From Hymenobacter sp. BRD67 (GTDB taxonomy: Bacteria; Bacteroidota; Bacteroidia; Cytophagales; Hymenobacteraceae), in the NCBI RefSeq assembly GCF_013256425.1, contig NZ_CP053907.1:1-64000 (forward strand): a stretch of DNA of 64,000 nucleotides, given 5' to 3'. Below, in pieces: positions 20,200 to 29,166 of the stretch. Position 1 is the first letter of the stretch, and each line of letters begins with the position of its first letter. The notes under the pieces are model-generated. The model had not been told where the DNA came from. It made no database searches and was given only the letters and a program-made list of their open reading frames with translations. A program made the position numbers and the translations under genes.

Positions 20200-22480
20200 G
20201 AAGGAGGGAGCCGGAGGCGGGGCAACCCAAATGTTGAGGGCCGTTTGAGTGGGGGGACGCAGGCGAAAAAGCAGGAACTGTGAACGGGTGGGGTGGCGCC
20301 ACTTGCCAACAGCGCAAAAAGTGGGGGCGTTGATCTTTTGGAAAAATGGGGCGTCGGCAGGGCAGGTAAGACAGGGGGGTGGGGGTAAACGAGTTGCCGG
20401 TGCAAAACGGGGGCAGCTCACAGTTGGCGAGCGGCGGCCGGCGGGGGAAACAGCTAAAGGGGCGGTGTGAAATGTGGGAAGCTGGCCCAAAAATGAGCAG
20501 TGACGGCCGGCAGAAAAAGCCCGAAGTTGAAAAATATTTCTTTTCCCCACGGCCTATTTTTTAGTCGGTAGGGCCGGAAGGCAGCGGCTGAAAATTTCGG
20601 GAACCGCGGATTGGAAGCAGTGGTGCAGGCAGGTAGTAGTCCAGGGATCGCGTGGCAGGGGGGCAGTGGTTCGAGGGGGGAAAGGATGGGAACCACTTGG
20701 TGGGGGAGCTTTAGAAATCTGGGCCAGGTGAAAGCAGGTTCGCGTAGGCCGGGGCCGGAAAAGACGGGTTGGTAGAACGTAGAGCCAAGGGAAAAACGAG
20801 GGGTAGCGAAAAAAAATGGGTAGGAGCAAAAAGTGGCGGGGAGGAAAAAGGCAGGGAAGAAAAATTTGCCAGATAGTCAGAAAAGACAGGCAGCCAAATG
20901 TTGCGCACTAGGAAAAAAATGGGCAGGCTCAGAATAGCTGGTCGGCGGAAAAAGGGCGGGGTGGTGTACTGGTGGGCCGGGTGAAAATGGAAGCCAGGTA
21001 AAAAAGGGAGGGGAGGAAAAACGGGGTAGCGCTAAAAAAACGAAAGGGTGCTTTGCGGGCGAGGCAGTGGTAGCGGATGGGTTTGTTTTGCGGCGAGGAG
21101 CGCAGGGAGCGGTAGGCGTGAGTGAAGGAAGAAAGGACCGGAGTTGAAAGAGGGCAGGAGTCGGGGTAGCGTAGAGTTTGGGGCGGCTGAGTTTTGGGGA
21201 CAAGTCGAAAAGAGCGGGACCGAGGTAAGGAGGGGAACTCAAAAAGGCGGGGGTAGCGCTTTACTGGAGAGGGGGAGCAGGGAGAGGAGGAGGCGAAACG
21301 AACGAAAAGGAGCGAGCCCGTCGAAAGCAAAACACAAGGGCCTGATGCAAAACGAGGAGGTAAGGCAACGGCAACGCAGCTCAACTTTGGAAAGAGGCTG
21401 CCGGAGAGGGGAACGGCAAAAATGGGCGGGGGTGAAAGTGGGAAGCTGGCTGAAAATCGGTCAAGGTGAGAAAGTGGCCAGCGTCAAAAATTCAGGAGGG
21501 TGCTAAAAAGCAGTTGGGCAAAAAAGGAGCTGGTCGTAGGCAGAAAGGCCAGCAACAACTGCACGGGTAGGGGGAGGAGCAGCTGGAGAAAAAGCGACGA
21601 CACCGGTGATGAACCGTCGAGCCGGAATAGGGATGAGCAGCAGAATCGGTCGTGAAAGAAAAGACTCGAAACCACTCCGAAGGAAAAGAGCGGGGACGGG
21701 TAAAAAGGGGGTGAAGGGCCAGCGTCAGGAAATCGGAAATAGGTACGCTGGCTGAAAAAGGAATAAGGCAGGTTGGGGGCAGTAGTGGCTCAGCTAGTCG
21801 GGGAGCGAACGGAGCCACGGAGAAGATTTACCCAGTAGAAAAGGGGAGGGCAGGGAGAGGGTGACGGGGTGGCTCGGCAGCAAAAACAGCGGGAGTAGCG
21901 CCAGGGGTAGTGGATGGAGTCGTAGTAGATGGAATGTCCGTAGGCGGAGAAATGGAGCGCTGGCCCGCAGTAGAAGGAGGAACAACCGCAGCAGGGGGAC
22001 GAGTGAGCCGGAGAGGTGCCGGGCCAAAATGGGGAACGGCGTACTGGTCGGGTAGTTCGGTCAGGAGCCAGTTGGAGCGAGTAGGTGGGGGCGAGGGGCG
22101 CTAGGTTGGGCGGTAGGGAGGAAATGCCCGATGCAGGGAAGAAACCGGCGTGAGGCGAAAGGCGGAAGGGGGCAAGTCGGCAGGAGAGCAACAAGCAGCA
22201 GCGGCAAAAAACCCGGCAGCACAGGAAGCGGCAGGGGTAGTGATTTCGGAGCTAGTCGAAAAAATCTTACAAGCTAGTCGGGCGGGGAAACGGGTTGAGG
22301 CAGGGATAGCAGTCAAGCCAGGGAAGGGAGAAAATCGCCGCCTGGGAGAAGGGCAGTAGTCGGCAGTAGTCGGCAGGGGGTGAAGGTGCCAGCGTAGTGT
22401 AGGGAAGCTCGTAGAAGCCAATAGCCCTAGTCAGTATAGTAGGCCGCCGGAGTAGGAAGTAGGGCCGGCTTCCCGTAGAT
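20200..22480. other. Gene-less polypurine-biased tract, about 2.3 kb
   Basis: The plus strand here is dominated by G and A, in runs such as GGGGAGGAAAAA and AAAAATGGGG, and is poor in pyrimidines. The long open frames on the minus strand are artefacts: they consist mainly of Pro, Ser, Phe and Leu, as expected from pyrimidine-rich codons. No start, domain or hydrophobic pattern supports a gene. Some words recur, for example GTGGGAAGCTGGC near 20474 and 21438, and GCTGGCTGAAAA near 21445 and 21747. A short tandem repeat (CAGTAGTCGG twice) lies near 22355-22375. It ends just before the mobilisation genes. I see no known element. Confidence 0.75.
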
Positions 22481-22518
22481 TGGGGACAACATTGGGTTTC
22501 CAATTCAATAGCCCTAGT
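22419..22518. repeat. Direct repeat CAATAGCCCTAGT (2 copies)
   Basis: The 13-mer occurs at 22419-22431 and 22506-22518, each followed by a TATAGT-like word. It marks the edge between the purine-rich tract and the mobilisation upstream region. Confidence 0.55.
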
Positions 22519-22550
22519 TATAGTTAGCGAGAGGAGGGCCTGAAATCAAC

Positions 22551-22622
22551 GCTACCGCCTTGATTATCAGCGGAAAACAGGGTTTTACGGTGGATAAAAT
22601 GAGCTACCGCATTGATAGTCAG
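22551..22622. repeat. 20-bp direct repeats upstream of bfmA; oriT or operator candidate
   Basis: GCTACCGCCTTGATTATCAG at 22551-22570 recurs with three changes at 22603-22622. Between and after them are related words (GGTGGATAAAAT near 22589, AGTGGATAATAT near 22694). The base composition turns AT-rich from here to the bfmA start. Transfer origins of mobilisable elements usually lie just upstream of the mob genes with such repeats. I do not recognise a nick site. Confidence 0.45.
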
Positions 22623-22772
22623 TACCAAAAGCAGATTTATTAAATGGTTTTTGCACGTTTTACAGCCTCTAAATACCTAGCAGTTACGAAAAACAGTGGA
22701 TAATATAATGCAAAACGCTGTAAATCAGCACTAAAATAAGATTTATAAATTCTTTTAATCCACCTTTTCCTA

Positions 22773-23255
22773 ATGGAACCAGCCAAACGAAAAAGAGGGC
22801 GGCCGCCGCAGCAATCGCCCGCCGAACAGCCAGCGCCTTCGCTCAAGCTCACGGCGCAAGCAGACCGCTTGCTAACGGTTCACTCCAAAAAACTCAAGCT
22901 GAGCAAGCGGGCCTATGCCAGCGCGGCGGTAGCTTATTTCGCGACCACCGGGCTCAACCCCACGAAGGAGCAGCCGAAGGGATTGGCCAGCGTGGCGCTA
23001 AAAGTGGACGAGGAAACACTAGCCATCCGGGCGCAAAACGTAGACATTGGCAACCGGCTGATTTCGCTACTTCGGGGGTGGGAGCGAAACCTCTACTCCT
23101 TTTTACAGCAGCAGCAGCAGACCACCTACGACTACTTGGAACAAATCGAAGCCAACATGTTACAGCACCAGGGTACGGTCGAAACTATCCTGCTAGCCCC
23201 GATGGTCGAGCAGCTGTTCAAGGTGAATTTAGAAGCCTTCATCACCCGGGATTGA
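22773..23255 (+). CDS. BfmA/BtgA-family mobilisation protein
   Basis: A 160-residue relaxosome accessory protein that would bind oriT. It has a basic, Pro-rich start (MEPAKRKRGRPPQQSPAEQP) and then the helical core KLTAQADRLLTVHSKKLKLS followed by KRAYASAAVAYFATTGLNPT, the pattern of the BfmA/BtgA family. The C-terminal coiled region reads RLISLLRGWERNLYSFLQQQ. The reading frame is intact. Its stop overlaps the start of the next gene by four bases (TTGA). Family assignment is from motif memory and from the DUF5712-type relaxase that follows. Confidence 0.75.
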   Translation: MEPAKRKRGRPPQQSPAEQPAPSLKLTAQADRLLTVHSKKLKLSKRAYASAAVAYFATTGLNPTKEQPKGLASVALKVDEETLAIRAQNVDIGNRLISLLRGWERNLYSFLQQQQQTTYDYLEQIEANMLQHQGTVETILLAPMVEQLFKVNLEAFITRD

Positions 23256-23485
23256 CAACCGCCCTGTCTGTAAAAGTAGGCAACTTGCCGGCAGGCAGCT
23301 ACGACAAACAGATGGAGCTATCCACCAACAGGCGCGACCAAGAGTTGGCCAGGAAGCTGCGCGAGTTTCTCCAAACGAACTCGGTGCCCTTGCCCAAGAC
23401 TACGCCCCGCCGAGCGGTGACGCCGGTTCCCCCCAAGTTGGTACCGCTCGCTTCTACAACGCCAGCCGTTCCGCCCAAGGCGTAG
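23252..23485 (+). CDS. Small protein coupled to bfmA, 77 aa
   Basis: Begins with TTG at 23252, overlapping the bfmA stop (TTGA), so it is likely translated by re-initiation. A later ATG at 23312 is the alternative start (MELSTNRRDQELARKLREFL). The sequence has a charged helix followed by a Pro/Thr-rich tail (TTPRRAVTPVPPKLVPLAST). No family recognised. Position suggests a small mobilisation accessory protein. Confidence 0.5.
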   Translation: MTTALSVKVGNLPAGSYDKQMELSTNRRDQELARKLREFLQTNSVPLPKTTPRRAVTPVPPKLVPLASTTPAVPPKA

Positions 23486-23655
23486 TTTTCACTCGAATTC
23501 TCCGGCAGCGGGGAAGGCAGCAGGGAAGAAAAGGCGCTTGCAGCCCGCACAGCCTTCCAGCTATTTTGGTCTTACAACCGGCGGGGTGACCCCGGAGGCA
23601 CCGGCGCTTTTTCGGCCTTACAGCCGGGGCGGCAACCGCCCTCTTTCCTTGCTTT

Positions 23656-24826
23656 GCCTTCTCTCAACTGCTGTTATACGCCAACGTACTTAACCCGAAA
23701 ACCAACGGCCGGCTCGTGTACCCTAACGCCGGCAGCTCGCAGTGCTGTGAGAACTACTTGGGGAAAGAAGCCAAGGCGGTTGGAAGTGAAGCCACCTTCA
23801 TTGGAGCCCCCGGTACTGTGCCCCGGACGGCGGCCGAGGTAGTGGGACTGCTCGACGGCAACGGGAGGGGACTGGGAAAAGACGACCCCCACTTTCCCGC
23901 GCGGGTGCTGCACCTGAGCGCCGAGGAGTTGCGGCTGATTGGCAACGACCCGCAGGCACTCGCGCGGTACCCCCAACACGTGAGGGACCGCTACGCCAAA
24001 AACGTTCCTCTCAAAAATGGAAGAGAGCTGGGCGAGGCCAACCTGGTTTGGGCGGCCACCCTCCACCCGGAACGCAAAAACCGGGGCACCGACGCGGGCG
24101 TGCCGGGCGAGAAAAAGGAGGGCCTGCAACCCCCCTCCACGGGCTGGTTTCGGCCCGCGACGCCGACCAGAAAAGCACGCGCAACCCTTGGGTCGGGCCG
24201 ACCGGTTTAGCCGCGTGCCGTTCCAGGCCGAAGCCGTCACTCAGCTGGAAGGGCAGTTTGGGCACGTCGTTTCCCGCGAGCTCAGCCGGCCAGAGCCGAC
24301 GCGACCGCAACTGGTAGCGCAGAAAAAAGCGGAGATAACCAGCCAGGCGGCGGCCAACCGAAAAGAGAAAAAACTGCTGACCTCGGAGCAGGTGGCCCCG
24401 GAGGCGAGGCCCGACATGCAGGTTACCCGGCTCCCTTCCAAGTCCGACCCCAGCTTACCCCTGGACCCGGCGCGAGTGAAAGCGATTGCCAAGCAAAGGC
24501 AGTACGCCCAGGTGTGCTAGGCTACCCTGGGGCAAATCGAACGCAACGCCGAGCAGGGTAACCACCCGCCCGACCCGGATGGCTACCGGCGCACGGGCCG
24601 CGTCAGCCAGCTGCCCCGGCTCCGCCTGGACGGTGGCCTGAACCGACACACCGAAGCCACCGGGTTCCAGCCCAGCATGGAAAAAGCCCCCGCGATAACC
24701 GGCGGCCGGAAGGAGGCAGTGGGCCGTTCCATCCAGCGGCTAGGCGCGGCGCTGGCCCCAAAGGGCCGGACGCAGGACGTGCGTAGGGACGTGGAAAAGG
24801 CGCAGGACCGGGCATCCGAAAGGTAG
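23656..24826 (+). pseudogene. DUF5712-type mobilisation protein/relaxase, broken
   Basis: The N-terminal half follows the DUF5712 mobilisation family of Bacteroidetes: YANVLNPKTNGRLVYPNAGS, ENYLGKEAKAV, GNGRGLGKDDPHFPARVLHL, DRYAKNVPLKNGRELGEANL, VWAATLHPERKNRGTDAGV. In the family an HVHVIVS-type metal-binding motif follows. Here the frame is lost just there and only LVSARDADQKSTRNP is readable in another frame. A third frame carries RADRFSRVPFQAEAVTQLEG and ends at an in-frame TAG near 24517. Beyond it the frame continues as ATLGQIERNAEQG and runs to 24826. No ATG lies upstream of YANVLNP. Mobilisation is doubtful unless these breaks are read errors. Confidence 0.68.
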
Positions 24827-25009
24827 GGCCGCGCCTGGGTAGGGCGGGAAAAACGTACCCACGTACGCCTGGCCGCTGGCTGGACCTGCCGCCGTGGCAG
24901 CTCGTTGGCTTACCCCTGTCTGACCTGGCGCACAGCTGCGGGTGGGTCCGTGCGCGTGCGCCACGGCGGTGGCCGGCGTTTCCCACCGCTCGCGTGGCCA
25001 CGCGGGTCG

Positions 25010-25570
25010 CTAGGCGGCGCCCGGCTCGCCGCGGGCGCGGTCCAGCGCCATTACCCGCGCCAGGAGCGCCGCGCGGGCCTGGTCCGGGTCCGTGCCGTCC
25101 TGCTCGCGGGGTGTGGGACCTTGGACCAGTCTAAATTTTCGGCCTCGGCGTGGCGCCGGGCCATCCCGTAACCAACTGGTACACCGCGGGGCCGCCCGCC
25201 GCGGGTCGGCTTCGAGCTCGGCCAGGGCGCCGAGGACCTCGTCCGGGCAGTTCATGGGCTGCCGGCCAAAATAGAGCCTGGGCAGTCCCTGCCTTGCCCG
25301 GGCAGTGATGACGGCCGGCAGGGCGTCCAGGTGGTGCGCCACGCGGGCCAGGTCGCGCGCGTCAAGCGAGATACTGTCGGGCGCTCCCCACAGATCGGGT
25401 TGCAGGACCTGCAGGGCGTTGGCCCACGTTACCTTGGGAATGGGAGGAAACTTTCCTTGCAACGCTTCCCAGACGGCGCGCTGGGCCTTCGCGCGCTGCT
25501 CGGGCGTCGCTTGTGCGAAGGGCACGCACCCGGCCGGTGCTTTGGAGGGGATAGGGAGAGGGGACTTCAT
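25010..25570 (-). CDS. Hypothetical protein, 186 aa
   Basis: I chose the ATG at 25570 (MKSPLPIPSKAPAGCVPFAQ), because the longer frame to 25768 starts with low-complexity Gly/Ala sequence and a good promoter lies just upstream of 25570. The protein has ATPEQRAKAQRAVWEALQGK, an IPKVTWANALQVL segment and a helix SLDARDLARVAHHLDALPAV. The C-terminus is very rich in Arg and Pro. No family recognised. It is divergent from the XRE regulator gene beginning at 25699, which may control it. Confidence 0.55.
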   Translation of the reverse strand: MKSPLPIPSKAPAGCVPFAQATPEQRAKAQRAVWEALQGKFPPIPKVTWANALQVLQPDLWGAPDSISLDARDLARVAHHLDALPAVITARARQGLPRLYFGRQPMNCPDEVLGALAELEADPRRAAPRCTSWLRDGPAPRRGRKFRLVQGPTPREQDGTDPDQARAALLARVMALDRARGEPGAA

Positions 25571-25620
25571 GGAACAGGGCGCTACTAGACCCGAGCGCAA
25601 CGACACGGAGGCCTGCCGGG

Positions 25621-25628
25621 CAAAGATA
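25621..25628 (-). promoter_or_regulatory. Bacteroidetes promoter for the 186-aa gene
   Basis: On the minus strand TATCTTTG fits TAnnTTTG. A TTTG lies about 22 bases further upstream (near 25651-25654), fitting the -33 box. It is about 50 bases before the ATG at 25570. Confidence 0.55.
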
Positions 25629-25698
25629 AGCTGGACCCAGCGAATAATGACAAATGTGTCCTTGTGAGCGGCGGGGATGGGCCGGACTTTGGCGGCCC

Positions 25699-25917
25699 AT
25701 GCTAGCCTCCCCTGTTGACCCGCTCCCGCTCGAAATCGTGCACCGGTTGCAGCGCCTGCGCCGGGCACGGGGGCTTACCCTACAGGAGGTGTATGACGCC
25801 ACCGGCATTCACGTCGCCCGTCTCGAAGCGCGCAAGACCAACATGCGGGTGGCCACGCTGGCGGTGCTGTGCCAGTACTACGGAATTTCCCTGGCCGAAT
25901 TCTTTCAGGGCCTGTAG
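25699..25917 (+). CDS. XRE-family helix-turn-helix regulator
   Basis: A 72-residue Cro/CI-like DNA-binding protein starting MLASPVDPLPLEIVHRLQRL. The helix-turn-helix runs RRARGLTLQEVYDATGIHVA, then RLEARKTNMRVATLAVLCQY, and it ends YGISLAEFFQGL. That is a nearly complete single-domain XRE protein. An in-frame start at 25654 would add 15 residues of no recognisable value. It is likely an autoregulator of the divergent pair. Confidence 0.82.
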   Translation: MLASPVDPLPLEIVHRLQRLRRARGLTLQEVYDATGIHVARLEARKTNMRVATLAVLCQYYGISLAEFFQGL

Positions 25918-25919
25918 CC

Positions 25920-26487
25920 CTGACCGAGCTTGGCAGGGTGGTCGCCGTACCTGCCGCGAAGCTAGGCGCCGTTCCGGCGGTGGCATTCGGGCGCGGCGGC
26001 GGCCCCGTACCACCCGGCGCCGCGCGGGCGCAGGGGCTGAGTGCCCAGCTCGGTGAACAGTTCCAGCGGCCCAAGGCCCGGCAGCGGCCCGCCGGTTGCT
26101 CCTCGCCGACTTAGTGAGGTGGCGGCCCCAGCTGCTTTGCTCGACCACTGGCGCAGTTGCCCCTCGGGCGTCAGCTGGCGAAAGAGAAAGAAGGGTTGCC
26201 TCCGCGAGAGATGCTGGTCAACTCCTGTTTTTACCGGGCGTGGCTGTTGCAGAACGCGCTCGCTCGTTCGACAGACGGTCGCAGGTAGCACCAGGACCTG
26301 CTAAAAGCAGGCCCAAGGCCAGTTTGCGCGCCCGATTTGGTCGCTACTGGCCGGGCCTGGGGTACTCGATGGAGTTCTGCAATAGCCACGGGCCCTTATT
26401 GGATGGTTTTCGATAGGGCGTTTCCAACACGCAGGGGCACTTTTTCCGGCGATTTCTCGCTGACCCTTATTGGAGTACCTTCCGGGC
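25920..26487. other. Coding-like scraps, no gene identified
   Basis: A frame at 26200-26290 reads REMLVNSCFYRAWLLQNALA, which looks protein-like but is closed on both sides. The rest shows no motif. The words CCCTTATTGGA occur at 26394 and 26464, the second just before the recombinase start, and could be part of a recombination or operator site. Confidence 0.35.
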
Positions 26488-27105
26488 ATGACAATTGTCG
26501 CCCTTTACGCCCGTGTCTCGACCAAGGATAAAGGTCAGAGCACCGAGAACCAGTTGCCCGAACTGCGGCGCTTTGCGCAGGCCTACGGCTACACCGTTTA
26601 CAAAGAGTATGTGGAACACGAGTCGGGCGGCACGGGGAAACGTTCTGAATTTCAGGCCTTGTTCGCTGATGCGCACCTACGGCGTTTTGACTTGGTGCTG
26701 TTCTGGAGCTTGGACCGCTTCAGCCGCGAGGGCGCGCTACCAACCCTGCAATATCTGAATCAACTGCAAGGTTGGGGCGTAGGCTATAAGTCGCTTACGG
26801 AGCAATACCTCGACTCAGTCGGGCTCTTTCAGGAGGCTATCATTTCTATTTTAGCTACGCTGGCTAAGCAGGAACGCATACGCCTCAGCGAGCGCACCAA
26901 GGCGGGTATGGCCCGTCGCCGGGCAGAGGGCGCCCAGATGGGGCCGCCCGCCAAAAGCGCCACTGTTATCGAGCGAATACGGGAATTGAAGCAGCAGGGG
27001 CTATCCAACTATGCCGTTAGCAAATCAGTAGGCGTATCGGCCAGTACAGTCGCCAAATACGCGGTGAAAGCAGTACGAGCAACCAGTGATTTGAACCCTT
27101 TGTGA
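26488..27105 (+). CDS. Serine recombinase (resolvase/invertase family)
   Basis: A 205-residue site-specific recombinase. The start MTIVALYARVSTKDKGQSTE carries the catalytic Ser in ARVST. Then FDLVLFWSLDRFSREGALPT and LATLAKQERIRLSERTKAGM give the conserved Arg-rich region of the resolvase catalytic domain. The C-terminal helix-turn-helix is KSATVIERIRELKQQGLSNY, then AVSKSVGVSASTVAKYAVKA. The reading frame is unbroken. A longer frame from 26470 is less likely because the ATG at 26488 matches the family start. It lies at the left border of the AbiE/CRISPR block and may have mobilised it. Confidence 0.9.
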   Translation: MTIVALYARVSTKDKGQSTENQLPELRRFAQAYGYTVYKEYVEHESGGTGKRSEFQALFADAHLRRFDLVLFWSLDRFSREGALPTLQYLNQLQGWGVGYKSLTEQYLDSVGLFQEAIISILATLAKQERIRLSERTKAGMARRRAEGAQMGPPAKSATVIERIRELKQQGLSNYAVSKSVGVSASTVAKYAVKAVRATSDLNPL

Positions 27106-27305
27106 ACCCATTCAACTCATTGGGCGCGGATTCAAAAAGTACTTTGCCAACATAGGATAAAGCTTTCTCTGCTTCTTTGCTTAGTTCTGGCTTGGGCATT
27201 TGAGCCCTTCGTGAACCCATTCGTTTTTGCTCAGCGATTGGCACGAAAGCAGTAGACTCAGGGCCGGCTGAGTCCGGCAAGGGAGGATTTGCTACCTTGC
27301 CTCCG
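27106..27305. other. Short intergenic region with a repeated word
   Basis: No gene. The words CCCTTTGTGAACCCATTC (27097-27114) and CCCTTCGTGAACCCATTC (27206-27223) form an 18-bp direct repeat with one change, straddling the recombinase stop. It could be a recombinase site. Confidence 0.5.
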
Positions 27306-28291
27306 CTATCGTTCGTCGTAGACGCGCAACAGCCGGGCAATCGTCTGCATCGTGTGCAGCACCTGGTCAAACGGAGGGAGAGCTCCATGGAGTAGACCCG
27401 GCAAATCTGCTTCAAAGGGCTGCTGGAGCTGTTGCAGGTTAGCGGCCTCGGCGGTGTAAGCCCAGCAACTGCTCAGCGGCTTGGTTTTCCACTCGCGCGT
27501 GGGACCAGTTACGCCGGCTGCCGCATCATCGCGCTGCACGGCCACTAGTTGCTGAAACAAGCCCGGTCCCGTCAGCAGGTCGGCTACCTCCGGCTGGCGA
27601 GCCAACTGATGTAAGTCGTAGAGATGGCGCACCTTGCGCCCGGTCGCCGCAATCGGGTCCTCCTCGTAGGAAGACCGGACTAAGGCCATAATTTTCTCGG
27701 CAAACGTACGTCTCAGGCTCAAGACGTTGAAGTCGAAGGCCTCCAAGCCGTACTCGTGCACGATGTCCGTCTGCCCCTGGTCGAGCAATTGCTGTCCCAG
27801 GTAAGAAATCAGCGGGCGCGGACCATGTGGCTCGGGCTCCCCGAAGGCAGTTATTTCCAATAATATATGCTCAGTCGTGACAGGGGCAGGGTCGATAAAT
27901 AGGTGCTGGTAGCGGTGATACACCAAGCGGTTATGCCCCGCTTGCTGGTTGAGCCCGCTACCTCTACCTCCGGCAAATCGCCCACTGCCGTTTTGTGGAT
28001 ATCCCGGATAAGCTTTTTCCGGGCCCCGTCCGTTTGCTCTGGCTGCAAGATGACGGCCAAGTCGACATCTTCCGAAAACCGCTCAATAAAGCCATACGCT
28101 TTCGAGAGCGAGGTACCACCCTTAAAGACCACGTGCGCTGCCAACGCAGAGTCGGCTAGATTACGCAACACCCACGTTACCCAGTAGTCTTTCTCGACGA
28201 AGCTTTGCCGCATCCCCCGCGCAGTGGCCGTAATTACAATCAGGTTTCGGAAGGCCCGCTCCTCGCGGTGCAAGGTCATTGGATTCGCCAT
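27306..28291 (-). CDS. abiEii: AbiEii-type nucleotidyltransferase toxin, one frameshift
   Basis: The toxin half of a type IV toxin-antitoxin and abortive-infection system. The N-terminal part reads FVEKDYWVTWVLRNLADSAL, then HVVFKGGTSLSKAYGFIERF and SEDVDLAVIL, which are the nucleotidyltransferase G-[GS]-T-S and D-x-D motifs of the family. After a frame change near 27935 it continues HNRLVYHRYQHLFIDPAP, then FDFNVLSLRRTFAEKIMALV and a C-terminal helical domain. One extra G in the GGGG run rejoins the two parts into about 328 residues. Its start overlaps the end of the antitoxin gene by 16 bases, the usual AbiE arrangement. Confidence 0.85.
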
Positions 28292-29016
28292 TTCGCGCGG
28301 TTGGCTAGCGCCAGGTCGGATAACCCTAGCTTGTACGTAGTCAATGGATTTAAGCTGGCTTGCAGCTTGGCCGTCAGCTTGTTTTCGCCCAGTTCTTCCA
28401 GGATAGCGCCTAGTAGGGCGCGGGTAGCCGGATTATAGGCTTGGGCTAGGCGCACCAATCGGGTCTTATCCGCCGCTGACAGGTGCTTCACCTGCTCCCG
28501 CAAGCGCAGTAGGGCCGTAGCCGGGGCGGTATCGGGCAAACGCTTAATGCGGCGCAAGGCATCCAGCACTTGGCGCAGGCCGACATCGGCCAGCTTCACC
28601 TCGCCACGGCTTTGCACGAAGCGCACCCGCACGTTCCCGACTTTCCTGGGCCGGCCAGGGCGGGGGGTAGCGATTTCGATTTCCTGCGCTACCTGCGTCG
28701 TCAAGCCCAGCCGGTTGAAGGCAGTTACCCCGGTTGGATACCCGCGCAGCTGTTTGGCGGAGGTCTGGAGTAGTACTTGCATCACTTGCTGCTCGGAAAC
28801 GGGAACTGGTCCAAACCGGCTCTGCAAGGGTAGGCGATAAGTACCCTTCATTACGTGTTGCACGACGCCTGTCTGGCGTAGTCGGCTCAGGGTTACCGCG
28901 ACTGTACCCGGCGCGATGCCGAGGTCTGCAAAATCGTGGTAGTGCACTAGGGAGCCAGGCTCCAGCTTTTGCAAGCGATGGAGCATCTTTTGGCGCGCGG
29001 TAGTCGGTCTAGTCAT
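28276..29016 (-). CDS. abiEi: AbiEi-like antitoxin (DUF6088-type)
   Basis: The antitoxin and transcriptional autoregulator partner of the downstream AbiEii toxin. From the ATG at 29016 it reads MTRPTTARQKMLHRLQKLEP, with a winged-helix-like N-terminus (LVHYHDFADLGIAPGTVAVT, LSRLRQTGVVQHVMKGTYRL). The central domain (GYPTGVTAFNRLGLTTQVAQ, EIEIATPRPGRPRKVGNVRV) fits DUF6088. It is intact at 246 residues. An in-frame start at 29085 adds 23 residues with no family support. The promoter is probably in the AT-rich 29030-29160. Confidence 0.83.
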   Translation of the reverse strand: MTRPTTARQKMLHRLQKLEPGSLVHYHDFADLGIAPGTVAVTLSRLRQTGVVQHVMKGTYRLPLQSRFGPVPVSEQQVMQVLLQTSAKQLRGYPTGVTAFNRLGLTTQVAQEIEIATPRPGRPRKVGNVRVRFVQSRGEVKLADVGLRQVLDALRRIKRLPDTAPATALLRLREQVKHLSAADKTRLVRLAQAYNPATRALLGAILEELGENKLTAKLQASLNPLTTYKLGLSDLALANRAKWRIQ

Positions 29017-29166
29017 AACCCCTTCTTCACCTGATGTTGAGCAGACAAAGCGCTGCAAATGTAAAGTTTTTTTGCTGCAAAACATTACAAATCTTTATTG
29101 GAGGTAGCCTAAAACTCCTTATTCCTGGTAGCTTGGCATTTTGTCGACTATAGTTACAGTCGGCTT

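Noticed and set aside
20051..22503. Long minus-strand frames rich in Pro, Ser, Phe and Leu
   Set aside because: Product of the pyrimidine-rich complement of the purine-biased tract; no starts, domains or hydrophobic pattern, and overlapping frames look equally open.
26096..26470. A gene between the XRE regulator and the serine recombinase
   Set aside because: Only one short protein-like stretch (REMLVNSCFYRAWLLQNALA), closed on both sides, with no start, family or promoter.
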